The notes under the pieces: generated by a model
Told to the model about the DNA's origin: nothing
The model's database searches: none
What the model saw: the letters and a program-made list of their open reading frames with translations, nothing else
Translations under genes and position numbers: made by a program
Part shown: positions 17,850 to 27,352 of the stretch, in pieces
Position numbering within the stretch: position 1 is the stretch's first letter
Layout: each line of letters starts with the position of its first letter
Source of the DNA: Candidatus Thiodiazotropha endoloripes
GTDB lineage: Bacteria > Pseudomonadota > Gammaproteobacteria > Chromatiales > Chromatiaceae
Direction of reading: 5' to 3'
DNA length: 64,000 nucleotides
Assembly: GCF_001708965.1 (NCBI RefSeq)
Contig: NZ_LVJW01000003.1
Coordinates: 930,001-994,000, forward strand

Positions 17850-19817
17850 ATGGTAACAAGGTCGAGTCGTCTGTTTCTCCTGATCTCCCTTTTTATATTG
17901 GTCTCTGACAGTTTCTTTGTCTGGTTGAACTACATCTCATCTCGGGATGCCATGTACGAAAGCCTGCAGGATGAGCTGTCCGAAGCAGGCAGTGCGTTTA
18001 ATATTTCATTGGATAGCAACATGGATATGCTGGAGCAGACTGCCCTGTTCGTAGCCAGTGATAAACGGGTGCAGGAGTTGTTTCTCGCCGGTAAGTTGGC
18101 CGTTGAATCAGAAGGTGGTGGCGCAGGTGGCATGGAGTCGGATCGGATTCGACAACAGCTGTACGAACTGCTTGAGCCTGGTTGGAGCGAGATGAGAAAG
18201 CAGTTCAAAGTGCGGCAGTTGCATTTTCATCTGCCCCCTGGTGCGCTCTCTTTTTTAAGAGTGCATCAGCGGGAAAAGTATGGTGATCGTTTGGATGAGA
18301 TTCGTCATACGGTGGTGGACGCCAATCAATTACAACGTACGACAAGAGGCTTTGAAATCGGCCGACCCTATGCCGGTATACGTGGAGTAAGTCCTGTCTA
18401 TGCCAAGGACGAGGGTGTGCGAATTCATATCGGTGTGGTTGAAGCCGGTATGTCGTTTAGCCAAATACTCGATCTGCTGATACGTCATACGCATGTCAAC
18501 TACGCGGTGTTAATCAAACAGCAGGAGCTACAGCATCGTGTCTGGTCTGAATCCCTGAAGCAGCTCTATGCAGGACGTCCTCCGGTATCCGGTTACTATA
18601 TCGAAGCCAGTAGTGATGATGAGATGTCAGCTCAATTGCTGTCTGATCAGGAGTTGCACCAAACCCTGTTCGATGAAGGAAAAATCTATATTCAGGATGG
18701 AGCTGAGCCGTTGGCAATGGTTGCATTGCCTTTTTATGACTATCAGGGAAGGCAGGATCCGGAGAGAGACCATATCGGGCATATCCTGATGTGGCGTGAC
18801 GCATCCGCTGTCATCGCGAATTTCAATAAAAGTTTTAATAACAACATACTGTTTGCGGTGGCTGTTTTTGTGTTACTTGAGCTGATTCTCTATCTGGGAA
18901 TGCGCAGGGTCACTCAACAGCTTGAGAGTGAGGTCAAATTTCAAACAGGTCAGCTGTCTGAAAGCAATTCCAAACTGGCGCAACGAAATACTGCTCTGAT
19001 CCATTCGCTGCATGATTTGAAAGCGACTCAGAAACAGCTGATCGAGTCAGAAAAGATGGCTTCGCTGGCAGGATTGGTTGCCGGTGTGGCTCATGAGATC
19101 AACACCCCCGTCGGCACCAGTGTAACGGCGGCTTCCCATCTTAAAGACAGAGTTGTGAAAATCCGACAACACTTTGAGCGTAATGAGATGACGCGAACCG
19201 ATCTTGATGGTTTCTTCGACAGTTCGGAGAAAGCCTGCGATATTCTGCTGTCAAATTTACAAAGATCCGCTGACCTGGTAAAGAGTTTCAAGCAGGTTGC
19301 GGTCGATCAGAGTAGTTTGAAGCGGCGGCTCTTCGATATGTGTGATTACCTTCAAGAGATCAAGCAGAGCCTGCAGCCCAGACTCAAGTATTCACGACAT
19401 CGGCTTGAGATTGAATGTCAGTCACCAATAGAGCTCAATACCTGTCCAGGGGTGTTGTCCCAGGTCATCACAAATCTGGTTTTTAATTCCTTGATCCATG
19501 GCTTTGGAGATGATCCGGATCAATCGGGATTGATGCGCATTGAGGTAACATCTGTCGGCGATTCCCATCTGAGGCTTCTCTACACGGATGATGGAGCGGG
19601 AATCGCGGAACGCCATATTGATAAGATATTCGAGCCGTTTTATACCACCAACAGGGAAGCCGGGGGCTCGGGATTGGGTTTACATTTGGTGTATAATTCA
19701 GTAACAACTCATTTGGGTGGCGTCATACAGGTTGAATCAAAGCCTCATGCCGGGGTGCGATTCATAATCGAGTTTCCCAGAGTTTTCAGTCACCATGAGG
19801 ACAAGGATGATCAGTAA
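17850..19817 (+). CDS. Membrane sensor histidine kinase
   Basis: A sensor kinase of about 655 residues. A first membrane helix at about residues 8-27 and a second near residues 330-350 enclose a periplasmic sensor domain of about 300 residues, Cache-like in its N-terminal helix, though the ligand is unknown. A coiled coil leads to the dimerisation helix with phospho-acceptor His415 in GVAHEINTP. The ATPase domain has NLVFNSLIHG, DDGAGI and GGSGLGLHL. An in-frame GTG directly precedes the chosen ATG. The last bases overlap the following response regulator, so the two form a cognate pair. Confidence 0.93.
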   Translation: MVTRSSRLFLLISLFILVSDSFFVWLNYISSRDAMYESLQDELSEAGSAFNISLDSNMDMLEQTALFVASDKRVQELFLAGKLAVESEGGGAGGMESDRIRQQLYELLEPGWSEMRKQFKVRQLHFHLPPGALSFLRVHQREKYGDRLDEIRHTVVDANQLQRTTRGFEIGRPYAGIRGVSPVYAKDEGVRIHIGVVEAGMSFSQILDLLIRHTHVNYAVLIKQQELQHRVWSESLKQLYAGRPPVSGYYIEASSDDEMSAQLLSDQELHQTLFDEGKIYIQDGAEPLAMVALPFYDYQGRQDPERDHIGHILMWRDASAVIANFNKSFNNNILFAVAVFVLLELILYLGMRRVTQQLESEVKFQTGQLSESNSKLAQRNTALIHSLHDLKATQKQLIESEKMASLAGLVAGVAHEINTPVGTSVTAASHLKDRVVKIRQHFERNEMTRTDLDGFFDSSEKACDILLSNLQRSADLVKSFKQVAVDQSSLKRRLFDMCDYLQEIKQSLQPRLKYSRHRLEIECQSPIELNTCPGVLSQVITNLVFNSLIHGFGDDPDQSGLMRIEVTSVGDSHLRLLYTDDGAGIAERHIDKIFEPFYTTNREAGGSGLGLHLVYNSVTTHLGGVIQVESKPHAGVRFIIEFPRVFSHHEDKDDQ

Positions 19818-21414
19818 GTCTCAACATATTCTCTATGCCCAGGAGCGAGAGAAGTCAAAGCCGTCCAGTTCAGCCTGGCGGATTCTCATCGTTGATGATG
19901 AACCAGATGTGCATGCTGTAACCGAGTTGGCTTTGGAGGATCTGGTTTTTGCCGGTCGGGGTATCGAGTTCGGGCATGCCTATACAGCACGTGAGGCAAG
20001 GGAATATCTGGAACAATATCCGGATACGGCTTTGATCCTGCTTGATGTGGTTATGGAAAGTGACCAGGCTGGATTGGAGTTGGTCGAAATCATACGCAAT
20101 GAATTTCGCAATGACCTGGTGAGAATCATCTTACGTACCGGGCAGCCAGGTCAGGCACCGGAAAGAGAAGTGATTCTTCGCTATGACATCAATGACTATC
20201 GGGAAAAGACTGATCTTACCTCACTGAAGCTCTTCTCATCGGTTGTATCGGCTTTGCGTAACTATCGAGACCTGATGGTTATCGAGAAAAACAGAATCGG
20301 CCTGGAGAAGATCATACGCTCTTCAGGGTCTTTATATAACATTGGCTCTCTTGAAACCTTCATCAGCGGTGTGTTGACGCAGTTGGAAGCCCTGTTGAAT
20401 CTGGGTGGTCATACTTTTTACAGTCATGCATTCGGGGTTTTGAAAGATGACAGTGACACGAGCATTGAACAACAACGCATCATCGCCGGTACGGGGAACT
20501 ACGCTTCGTCCACCAATCAGAGTCTCAAAGACGTTGTTGATGATCAGGTTATGGCGCGGATCAAGAAGGCCCGATCCGACAGTGGGAGTATTTTCTATTC
20601 CGATGCCTGCCTGATTGAGTTGAGTAATGCGGAAGGGCGTGACGGTCTGCTCTATATTGAAGGAAAACTGCCACAGCTCGATGATATCGATCATAATCTG
20701 GTTGAGGTTTTTATCAGTAATGCAGCAATTGCAATGGGTAATCTGTTTTTAACTCAAGAGATTGAGTTTACCCAGAAGGAAGTGCTTTATACACTGGGGG
20801 AGTTCGCGGAATGCCGCTCTCAGGAGGTCAGCCAGCATGTAGCCAGAGTGAGTAAACTGACAGGTCTGATGGGACGAAAACTGGGCTTTGACAGTGACGA
20901 CTGCGAATTATTGCAACTTGCCGCAGCGATGCATGATATTGGAAAAATAGCCATCCCATCAGAGTTACTTGAAAAACCCGGTCCGCTTTCCGATGAAGAG
21001 TGGCAAATCATGCAGGATCATTGCCGATATGGACACTCGTTACTCAGCAGAGCAAAACGCCCATTACTCAAGCTGGCAGCAATCATTGCTCAGCAGCACC
21101 ATGAACGGTGGGATGGTACAGGTTACCCTCAAGGCTTGAAGGGTGATGAGATACATCTGTATGGTCGTATTGTCGCCATTACCGATGTATTTGATGCGCT
21201 GGGTAATGCTCGTGTCTACAAAGAGGCCTGGTCTTTGGAACGGATCGTTGACTATTTCAAGCAACAGCGTGGTAAGCAGTTCGATCCTGAACTCACCGAT
21301 CTGCTGCTGGAAAATATTGAAGAGTTTGCATCTCTCAGGGAGATCTATAGCGATGAAAATTACCAGCGGCCGCAACTTGCCGATGATGGCAGTAGCGCCG
21401 CTTTGGATCTTTAA
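19807..21414 (+). CDS. Response regulator with DUF3369 and HD-GYP domains
   Basis: A 535-residue regulator. The receiver domain has the acidic pair Asp30/Asp31 and phospho-acceptor Asp80. A middle region of about 160 residues resembles the DUF3369 module often found between REC and HD-GYP. The HD-GYP domain has His376-Asp377 (HDIGKIA), HHERWDGTG and Gly-Tyr-Pro at 439-441, all the residues expected for a c-di-GMP phosphodiesterase. The start at 19807 has GAGG 6 bases upstream and overlaps the kinase by 11 bases. The expected output is lowered c-di-GMP on kinase signalling. Confidence 0.93.
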   Translation: MISKSQHILYAQEREKSKPSSSAWRILIVDDEPDVHAVTELALEDLVFAGRGIEFGHAYTAREAREYLEQYPDTALILLDVVMESDQAGLELVEIIRNEFRNDLVRIILRTGQPGQAPEREVILRYDINDYREKTDLTSLKLFSSVVSALRNYRDLMVIEKNRIGLEKIIRSSGSLYNIGSLETFISGVLTQLEALLNLGGHTFYSHAFGVLKDDSDTSIEQQRIIAGTGNYASSTNQSLKDVVDDQVMARIKKARSDSGSIFYSDACLIELSNAEGRDGLLYIEGKLPQLDDIDHNLVEVFISNAAIAMGNLFLTQEIEFTQKEVLYTLGEFAECRSQEVSQHVARVSKLTGLMGRKLGFDSDDCELLQLAAAMHDIGKIAIPSELLEKPGPLSDEEWQIMQDHCRYGHSLLSRAKRPLLKLAAIIAQQHHERWDGTGYPQGLKGDEIHLYGRIVAITDVFDALGNARVYKEAWSLERIVDYFKQQRGKQFDPELTDLLLENIEEFASLREIYSDENYQRPQLADDGSSAALDL

Positions 21415-21451
21415 AGGTTTTCATTGCCAGTGTTAACAGGCCTTAGCAAGA

Positions 21452-22705
21452 TTACAAGCTCAGGTTGTCTGCATCGAAATCCAGGGTTGCAAACAGATCA
21501 TCCAGGGTCTCTTCACGACGTATCAGCTGAACCGTACCATCTTCGCGGAGCAGTAGCTCTTTCGGTCTGACTTTGCCGTTGTAGTTGAAACCCATTGCCT
21601 GCCCATGTGCGCCGGTGTCATGTATGCAGATGATGTCGCCGTCTTCAATCTTCGGCAGAGGACGCTGAATTGCAAACTTATCATTGTTTTCACACAGCGA
21701 ACCGACCACGTCCACGACCTCATCCTCACCATCCTTGTTGAGTACTGAGACATGATGGTAGGCGCCATACATACCAGGACGCATCAGGGCGGACATGCAT
21801 GAATCGACACCGACATAGGTTCTGTAGATCTCTTTACGGTTGATCGCTGTGGTTACCAGTACACCATGAGGACCGGTAATGTAACGACCACTTTCCAGGT
21901 AGAGCTTGGGGGTATAGCCATGGCTGTTTTTAAAGACCTTGAACAGCTCTGAAATCTCTTTGCCCATGCTGACGATATCCAGCGGTTTCTCTTCGGGGCG
22001 GTAGGGTATGCCCAGACCACCGCCGATATTGATGAAATCGAACTTGATGTCGAGTTCATTGGAAATCCAGTCAACCCGGTCGAGAAGCATGCGCGCTGTC
22101 TCCACCATGTAGGCGTGATTCAACTCATTCGAAGCCAGCATGGTGTGCAATCCAAATCGTTTCACACCGAGTGATTTTGCCTTGCGATAGGCATCGATCA
22201 ACTGATCATGGGCAACACCGTATTTGGCCTCCAAAGGGTTGCCAATGATGCTGTTACCGGTTCTGCGTTCACCCGGGTTGTAACGAAAACAGATCAACTC
22301 GGGAACCTCGGGCACCTTGTCGAGCAGGGAGATGTCATCAAGGTTGAGTATGCAACCGCCATCCGCTTCGGCGACATTGAACTCGTTACCACTGGTGTTA
22401 TTGGAGGTGAACATGATCTCTTCACCCCGGGCACCGATCTGTCGGCTCATGACCAGTTCAGCAATGGAACTGCAATCGAAACCAAAACCGATATCCTGCA
22501 TCAGTTTCAGAATGGTTGGGTTCGGCAGGGCTTTTACTGCGAAGTATTCACGAAAGAAATCGACGCCACTGAATGCCTTGATCAATTGTTGTCCGGTTTC
22601 ACGGATCCCTTTTTCGTCATACAGATGAAATGGGGTGCCGTAGTGTTCGACAATTTTTTCAAGGTTCTGAGCAAGACGTTCAGAGTAATCTTTTGATACT
22701 GGCAC
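21452..22705 (-). CDS. lysA: Diaminopimelate decarboxylase
   Basis: A 417-residue PLP enzyme of fold type III that decarboxylates meso-diaminopimelate to lysine. Lys58 in FAVKALPNP is the PLP lysine, ESGRYITGPHG is the phosphate-binding region, and HDTGAHGQAMG is near the C-terminus. The usual CESGD motif appears as CENND, a variant branch of LysA. It is transcribed after dapL with a 97-base spacer holding a strong hairpin. Together they make the last steps of lysine synthesis. Confidence 0.92.
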   Translation of the reverse strand: MPVSKDYSERLAQNLEKIVEHYGTPFHLYDEKGIRETGQQLIKAFSGVDFFREYFAVKALPNPTILKLMQDIGFGFDCSSIAELVMSRQIGARGEEIMFTSNNTSGNEFNVAEADGGCILNLDDISLLDKVPEVPELICFRYNPGERRTGNSIIGNPLEAKYGVAHDQLIDAYRKAKSLGVKRFGLHTMLASNELNHAYMVETARMLLDRVDWISNELDIKFDFINIGGGLGIPYRPEEKPLDIVSMGKEISELFKVFKNSHGYTPKLYLESGRYITGPHGVLVTTAINRKEIYRTYVGVDSCMSALMRPGMYGAYHHVSVLNKDGEDEVVDVVGSLCENNDKFAIQRPLPKIEDGDIICIHDTGAHGQAMGFNYNGKVRPKELLLREDGTVQLIRREETLDDLFATLDFDADNLSL

Positions 22706-22747
22706 TTGTGTACCTCTTAATACTTCGTAGAGCTTATGTTCGATGAG

Positions 22748-22789
22748 CTGGCCACTGATGATGGTGAGCTAACCGCCATCAGTGGCCAG
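22748..22789. promoter_or_regulatory. Strong hairpin between dapL and lysA
   Basis: A perfect 13-base inverted repeat, CTGGCCACTGATG (22748-22760) and CATCAGTGGCCAG (22777-22789), with a 16-base loop that itself contains GGT/ACC, lies in the spacer of a same-strand pair. No T-run follows on either strand, so it is not a standard terminator. It may stabilise or punctuate the message, or bind a regulator. Confidence 0.6.
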
Positions 22790-22802
22790 GCCGGATTCAA
22801 GT

Positions 22803-24023
22803 TCAAAGTGACGCTTTGACCCTTTCCATGGCCTGCTGCACGTTTTCAAAGCTGTTGAAGGCGCTGATTCTGATATAGCCTTCACCGCATTTACCGAAAC
22901 CGGCGCCAGGTGTGCATACCACACCCGCATTATTCAGCAGGGTGTCAAAGAAGTCCCAGGAGTCCCCTTTGGCATCAATCCATATATAGGGGGAGTTTTC
23001 ACCACCAATGCAGTCATAACCCAGGTTCTCAATCTGTTCACGGATATACTTGGCATTTTTCATGTAGTAGGCGACCAGTTCGGCAACCTGTGCCTGGCCT
23101 TCAGCTGTATAGACAGCGGCGGCGGCTTTCTGCACTGGGTAGGAGACACTGTTGAACTTGGTGGTATGTCTGCGATTCCACAGTTCATGGATGGAGACAG
23201 GCTCACCGGCTTCAGTGTAGGCCGTGCAGTCTTTAGGCACCACCGTGTAGGCACAACGGGTACCGGTGAAACCGGCATTCTTTGAAAAACTGCGGAACTC
23301 GACAGCGACTTCCCGTGCACCCTCGATTTCAAAGATGGAGCGGGGCAGATCCGGGTCCTGTACAAAGGCTTCATAGGCTGCATCGAAGAGAATCAATGCT
23401 TTGTTCTGTTTCGCATAGTCGACCCACTGTTTGAGCTGCGCCTTGGTTGCGGTCGCTCCGGTGGGATTGTTGGGAAAGCAGAGGTAGATCAGGTCCACTG
23501 GCTCTGTGGGAAGCGCTGGGATGAAGCCGTTGGCTTTGGTGCCATCCAGATAGGTCAGCCCGGTGTATCGACCGTTTTCAGCCGCACCTGTACGACCAGC
23601 CATGACATTGGTGTCCACATAGACCGGGTAGACCGGGTCGGGAATGGCAACCCTCACATCATCGGCAAAGATCTCCTGGAAATTGCCTGAATCACATTTT
23701 GCCCCGTCACTGACAAAGACTTCATCAGTTGCGATATTGCAGCCACGGCTCTGATAATCGCCCTCAGCAATCGCCTGGCGCAGAAAATCGTAGCCCTGCT
23801 CAGGGCCATAACCGTGAAATGTGGCGTCTGCGGCCATTTCGTCCACGGCAGCATGAAATGCCTTGACGCAAGCTTCCGGCAGTGCACGGGTTACGTCACC
23901 TATACCCAAACGAATGATATCTTTATCCGGGTTAGCCTCCTGAAAAGACGAGACCCGTTTTGCGATGTCTGAGAACAGGTAGGAAGCCTGGAGTTTCTTA
24001 TAGTTCTCATTGATTTTGATCAT
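22803..24023 (-). CDS. dapL: LL-diaminopimelate aminotransferase
   Basis: A 406-residue PLP aminotransferase that converts tetrahydrodipicolinate directly to LL-diaminopimelate, bypassing the succinylase steps of DapD, DapC and DapE. Lys248 in [12 protein letters not shown] is the expected PLP lysine, FPNNPTGA carries the substrate/PLP Asn, and FDAAYEAF holds the conserved Asp and Tyr. The N-terminus ([18 protein letters not shown]) is typical of DapL. It is upstream of lysA on the same strand. A possible -10 hexamer lies 30 bases upstream of its start. Confidence 0.93.
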   Translation of the reverse strand: MIKINENYKKLQASYLFSDIAKRVSSFQEANPDKDIIRLGIGDVTRALPEACVKAFHAAVDEMAADATFHGYGPEQGYDFLRQAIAEGDYQSRGCNIATDEVFVSDGAKCDSGNFQEIFADDVRVAIPDPVYPVYVDTNVMAGRTGAAENGRYTGLTYLDGTKANGFIPALPTEPVDLIYLCFPNNPTGATATKAQLKQWVDYAKQNKALILFDAAYEAFVQDPDLPRSIFEIEGAREVAVEFRSFSKNAGFTGTRCAYTVVPKDCTAYTEAGEPVSIHELWNRRHTTKFNSVSYPVQKAAAAVYTAEGQAQVAELVAYYMKNAKYIREQIENLGYDCIGGENSPYIWIDAKGDSWDFFDTLLNNAGVVCTPGAGFGKCGEGYIRISAFNSFENVQQAMERVKASL

Positions 24024-24053
24024 GCTGCACCTCAGGAAACCGAAAAACGGGCC

Positions 24054-24059
24054 ATTATA
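24054..24059 (-). promoter_or_regulatory. Possible -10 element for dapL
   Basis: On the minus strand the sequence reads TATAAT about 30 bases before the dapL start. No well-spaced -35 hexamer is seen, so this is a weak promoter call. Confidence 0.3.
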
Positions 24060-24290
24060 CAGGGATTGAGGCTGAGTAGGAGAGTTTCAAGCCAATCAAA
24101 GCCAACCGGGATATGATCAGAGCGAGTCCAGTGGATTTTATATAAGGTATTGAATTACATAGAGTATAAAGCACTATTCTCGACTCTATGTCGATTCAAA
24201 AGGTCAATAATCGAGGTGTTTTATCGCACCGGCATCAAGCTCAATCGGCCAATCCCCAGGTCTGTTCAGATCGAACAGCCACTGATCAGA

Positions 24291-24632
24291 TCAGAAGAGC
24301 TGTGCATATTGATCCGCTTTGAAACCAAGGTGGAGCTGTTTGCCATCATCCAGCAATGGACGCTTGATGATCGATGGGTGAGCCAGCATGATTTGAATCG
24401 CTTGTCTCTCGTCCAGATCGGCCTTTGCAGCTTCGTCAAGCTGGCGCCAGGTGGTACTGCGCTTGTTGAGTAAACTCTCCCAGCCCAATTGACCGGTCCA
24501 TGCAGTGAGCATGGCTTCATCAACCCCCGCTTTTTTATAGTCGTGAAACTCATATGCAACACCGTGGTCGTCAAGCCACCGACGGGCTTTCTTTATCGTG
24601 TCGCAATTGGGGATGCCGTACATTTTGACCAT
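24291..24632 (-). CDS. yffB: ArsC/Spx family protein, YffB-like
   Basis: A 113-residue thioredoxin-fold protein of the ArsC/Spx/YffB group, starting at the ATG before VKMYGIPNCDTIKKARRWL. The single N-terminal cysteine lies in CDTI, without a second Cys as in arsenate reductases with a CX5 motif. The C-terminal IKRPLL stretch is typical of the family. In E. coli yffB lies next to dapE; here it lies beside dapL, so the lysine neighbourhood is kept. A function is not settled for this subgroup. Confidence 0.82.
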   Translation of the reverse strand: MVKMYGIPNCDTIKKARRWLDDHGVAYEFHDYKKAGVDEAMLTAWTGQLGWESLLNKRSTTWRQLDEAAKADLDERQAIQIMLAHPSIIKRPLLDDGKQLHLGFKADQYAQLF

Positions 24633-25079
24633 TTTTATACCACTTGAGGATCTAGTTGCCTCTATAGTGACTGTTAAGAAAACCGTCGGCAAGTTTATCA
24701 ATGGTTATCTTATCAACCACATGCTTAGTCTGGTGCAGGCAAGTTCTAAGCAACCGTCACTTTTTTGCAGTATGGATGTATGTGATGAGGTAACGAATAA
24801 ATTATTAATTAATTCAATGCGTTAGACGTAAATTGTTCTCGAGTCAGCTAGTTGCATTCATGGTAGCCCATTCTATAGTCAGCCAATAATCGGTTGTTCA
24901 GTCCACCAGTAAGCGACGTCTCAGCGGAAAGGTCTCGAATCAGATTCCTATTTGAAATTGTTTATCCCGGATTTGCTACCGTCTGTTCCTTTTGTGCCCT
25001 TTTCAGGGTAAATCTCGTTGCGACTGGTGATACAATTCCCGCCACCTAAAGTTGCAAGGGTTACCAAAAAGGATTTTCG
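24633..25079. other. Intergenic region with no supported gene
   Basis: About 450 bases separate yffB and the small ORF at 25080. I see no reading frame with family-like composition. The last part must hold the promoter of the small ORF. Several short AT-rich runs are present but no clear motif. Confidence 0.4.
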
Positions 25080-25271
25080 ATGTTTAAGTTTAATGAAGAC
25101 GAAGGTTGGCAAGTGAATGCCGACCAGCAGTTGATTACTCACCAGAACGGTTTCAAGGCTGAATACAAGGGTAACTGCATTTACGGAATCAAGCATTTCC
25201 CGATAGAGGCAACCATCCACGACATACGAAATATGGTCAGTAAGGCTGAAGAGTTTCTATCCCGCCTCTGA
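25080..25271 (+). CDS. Small unassigned protein, 63 residues
   Basis: A short protein, starting with an ATG that follows AAAAGGA about 8 bases upstream. It is acidic at the start and contains paired aromatic residues (EDEGWQVN, KAEYKGNCIYGIK), which suggests a small folded domain, not a random frame. There is one cysteine and no membrane segment. No family is recognised. Confidence 0.6.
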   Translation: MFKFNEDEGWQVNADQQLITHQNGFKAEYKGNCIYGIKHFPIEATIHDIRNMVSKAEEFLSRL

Positions 25272-25525
25272 TCGGTGTTGTCTGGATTTGAACTGAAGAT
25301 CTCTAGCCTGGCCGTCATATCTCCACCGTCGGCGGGACAGTTCCCAAAATCGCCAATCACCCATCCAGTGGTGTGAGATGCTATGAACGGTCTCTTTAAT
25401 ATCAATTAGTTAGGGTTTTCTAGCACCACCTGACTCCAGGTAAGCGATTGCTATGGAAAGCATCACTCGAGACGCAGAGATTTCTCCCATTCACACCTTG
25501 TGTATCAATCCCGGAGAGCTGTGGC

Positions 25526-26992
25526 TCAAGGGCTTCTTGGCGATAGATGGGGAAACTCCCCAAGAAATTCTGTCTTCCACCAGTGGCCTGTGTCAGCCTT
25601 CTCTTCACTGTTGGTGAATGAGTAACGGTATACCAATACCCGAAGGTATTTTGGTGGGGTATCCGGATAGGGATTGTGTGCCAGTAAGCTCGTCACACTG
25701 GGCGACCCTGCCTTGACCTGTCTCATGAACTGATTAAACCAATAGATCTGCACCGGATGCTGGGTTGGTACGAACCAGAGCATCCAGTCGAGTCTGGGTT
25801 GATGGGGCAGGTTGAATCGGAGTCGATCCATTGCGTCATCCGGCTTGTAGTTGAATTGGTAGCTGCGCCATGCCCGGCCATCGTTTGAACCCTGAATGAT
25901 CAGTTCATGTCGCTCGGTCTGCATGGTTGGGAAAATATGATACAGGTGACCAATCCCGAAATGCTGCACGGTTTCAGCTAAGGGTAGTGATTGTTTTATC
26001 ACAGAATGATCCCAGAGTTTCGCGGAGAAGCTGATCAGGCTGGATGTGGGTATTGCAATAAAACATAAGATAATCATAAAGCTACGAATTGAGCCTACAG
26101 AGTTGTGGGTGCTTTTGATATTGGTAACCAGTCTGGCTGGCACGATTGACTTGATCAGTTTGTCATCCAAGAGAAACAGGCAGAGTGCGATGGTAAGAAA
26201 GTTGATGAAGTTATGGTTGCTGGTGGCGATGATCAGCAACTGCATCAGGATGGTGATCCCTGCGGCGGCCAAGCGGAATTTCCTCGGCAGGAAAATGAAG
26301 AATGGCACAATCAGTTCACTGAACAGGGTCAGTCCCACCCCGGCCTTCAGCAACAGATCGGGCAACTGATGGGCATACCAGGCGCCGATATGGGGTAGTG
26401 GTTGGGTCTCAAAATAGTAGTTGAGGGCGGTGAAACCAGACCAGGAGGGATCATTGCTGAACAGTTTGAACAGCCCTGACATGAATCGCAGACGAAACAG
26501 CAGCCAATCGAACAAAAATATCAGCAGCGGGTTAGCGCCGCCAACCAGGAATATGGAGAGAAATCCGGCTTCGAGTAGCAGCGTATCCCATTGAAAATTC
26601 ATGAATACCTGTCCTGCATGATAGAGCGACAGATAGAGCAGGAATAACAGGATCAGAACGGATCGCTGCCAACGCCCGATCAGCAGCATCAAAGAGAGCA
26701 GGATCCCCAGCAGAGCCGCACTCTGAAGCAGTCCGTCATCTGTACCGGTCAACCAGAAGATTGAAGGAAAGCGCAGCCAGGCCTGATCACCAAGGTGTTG
26801 CTGCGCCAGTGCGAAATGGTTATCCAGTGGCAGGATGCCTTGACTCCCCACCAGACCGGTAATCTGAGAAGCCAGTGAGGCGAAAGCGCTCAGGTAGATC
26901 AATGCAAGCAATCGCAGGAACAGCCAACTGATGATCTGGTACCGGTCATCATAGTCAAGCAAAGGTTTGAGCCGGGCGATTATGGATTCCAT
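25526..26992 (-). CDS. Lipase maturation factor-like membrane protein
   Basis: A 488-residue polytopic membrane protein. About ten hydrophobic helices occupy the first 330 residues, followed by a soluble C-terminal domain of about 150 residues. GGANPLLIFLFDW, FRLRFMSGLFK, and the C-terminal GHLYHIFPTMQTER and GHWWKTEFLGEF fit the LMF1/LMF2-like family. In animals LMF1 helps fold lipases in the ER; the bacterial role is unknown. It is flanked by short ORFs and no lipase gene is adjacent. Confidence 0.82.
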   Translation of the reverse strand: MESIIARLKPLLDYDDRYQIISWLFLRLLALIYLSAFASLASQITGLVGSQGILPLDNHFALAQQHLGDQAWLRFPSIFWLTGTDDGLLQSAALLGILLSLMLLIGRWQRSVLILLFLLYLSLYHAGQVFMNFQWDTLLLEAGFLSIFLVGGANPLLIFLFDWLLFRLRFMSGLFKLFSNDPSWSGFTALNYYFETQPLPHIGAWYAHQLPDLLLKAGVGLTLFSELIVPFFIFLPRKFRLAAAGITILMQLLIIATSNHNFINFLTIALCLFLLDDKLIKSIVPARLVTNIKSTHNSVGSIRSFMIILCFIAIPTSSLISFSAKLWDHSVIKQSLPLAETVQHFGIGHLYHIFPTMQTERHELIIQGSNDGRAWRSYQFNYKPDDAMDRLRFNLPHQPRLDWMLWFVPTQHPVQIYWFNQFMRQVKAGSPSVTSLLAHNPYPDTPPKYLRVLVYRYSFTNSEEKADTGHWWKTEFLGEFPHLSPRSP

Positions 26993-27352
26993 CCGGATTG
27001 GCCTGTGATTACGGGATATGAAAAAGTTTACAGAAATTCAGCTGATTCCAGTAGGCCTCAGTGGGATTTTTAAACCGGGGCATGTAGTCACGAATCTAAA
27101 AATCAGGATGGATCGATGCTATGAAGGCGTCGGGGTGGGGTGAGGCGCCAATTGAGATGAAACTTGCACTGGACCAACGGATAAACCCGGTGTTTGACCG
27201 GGTTCAGGGGAAGCATCAGATATGGCGTCAGGAAGCGCTGACGGATTTTATGGCAAGCTATACTAGTCATCATGAATGCTTGGATGGCCAGGCAGTATCC
27301 GGTTGTGGATTCCGGCACTATCCCCCCGATCAGTAGGAGCTAAAAAGAGTAG

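Noticed and set aside
23060-23887. Overlapping frames within dapL
   Set aside because: They are shadows of the dapL frame, which has family motifs over its entire length.
27121-27336. Frame of 71 codons before yceH
   Set aside because: No ribosome site, an equally long frame on the other strand, and no conserved-looking segments.
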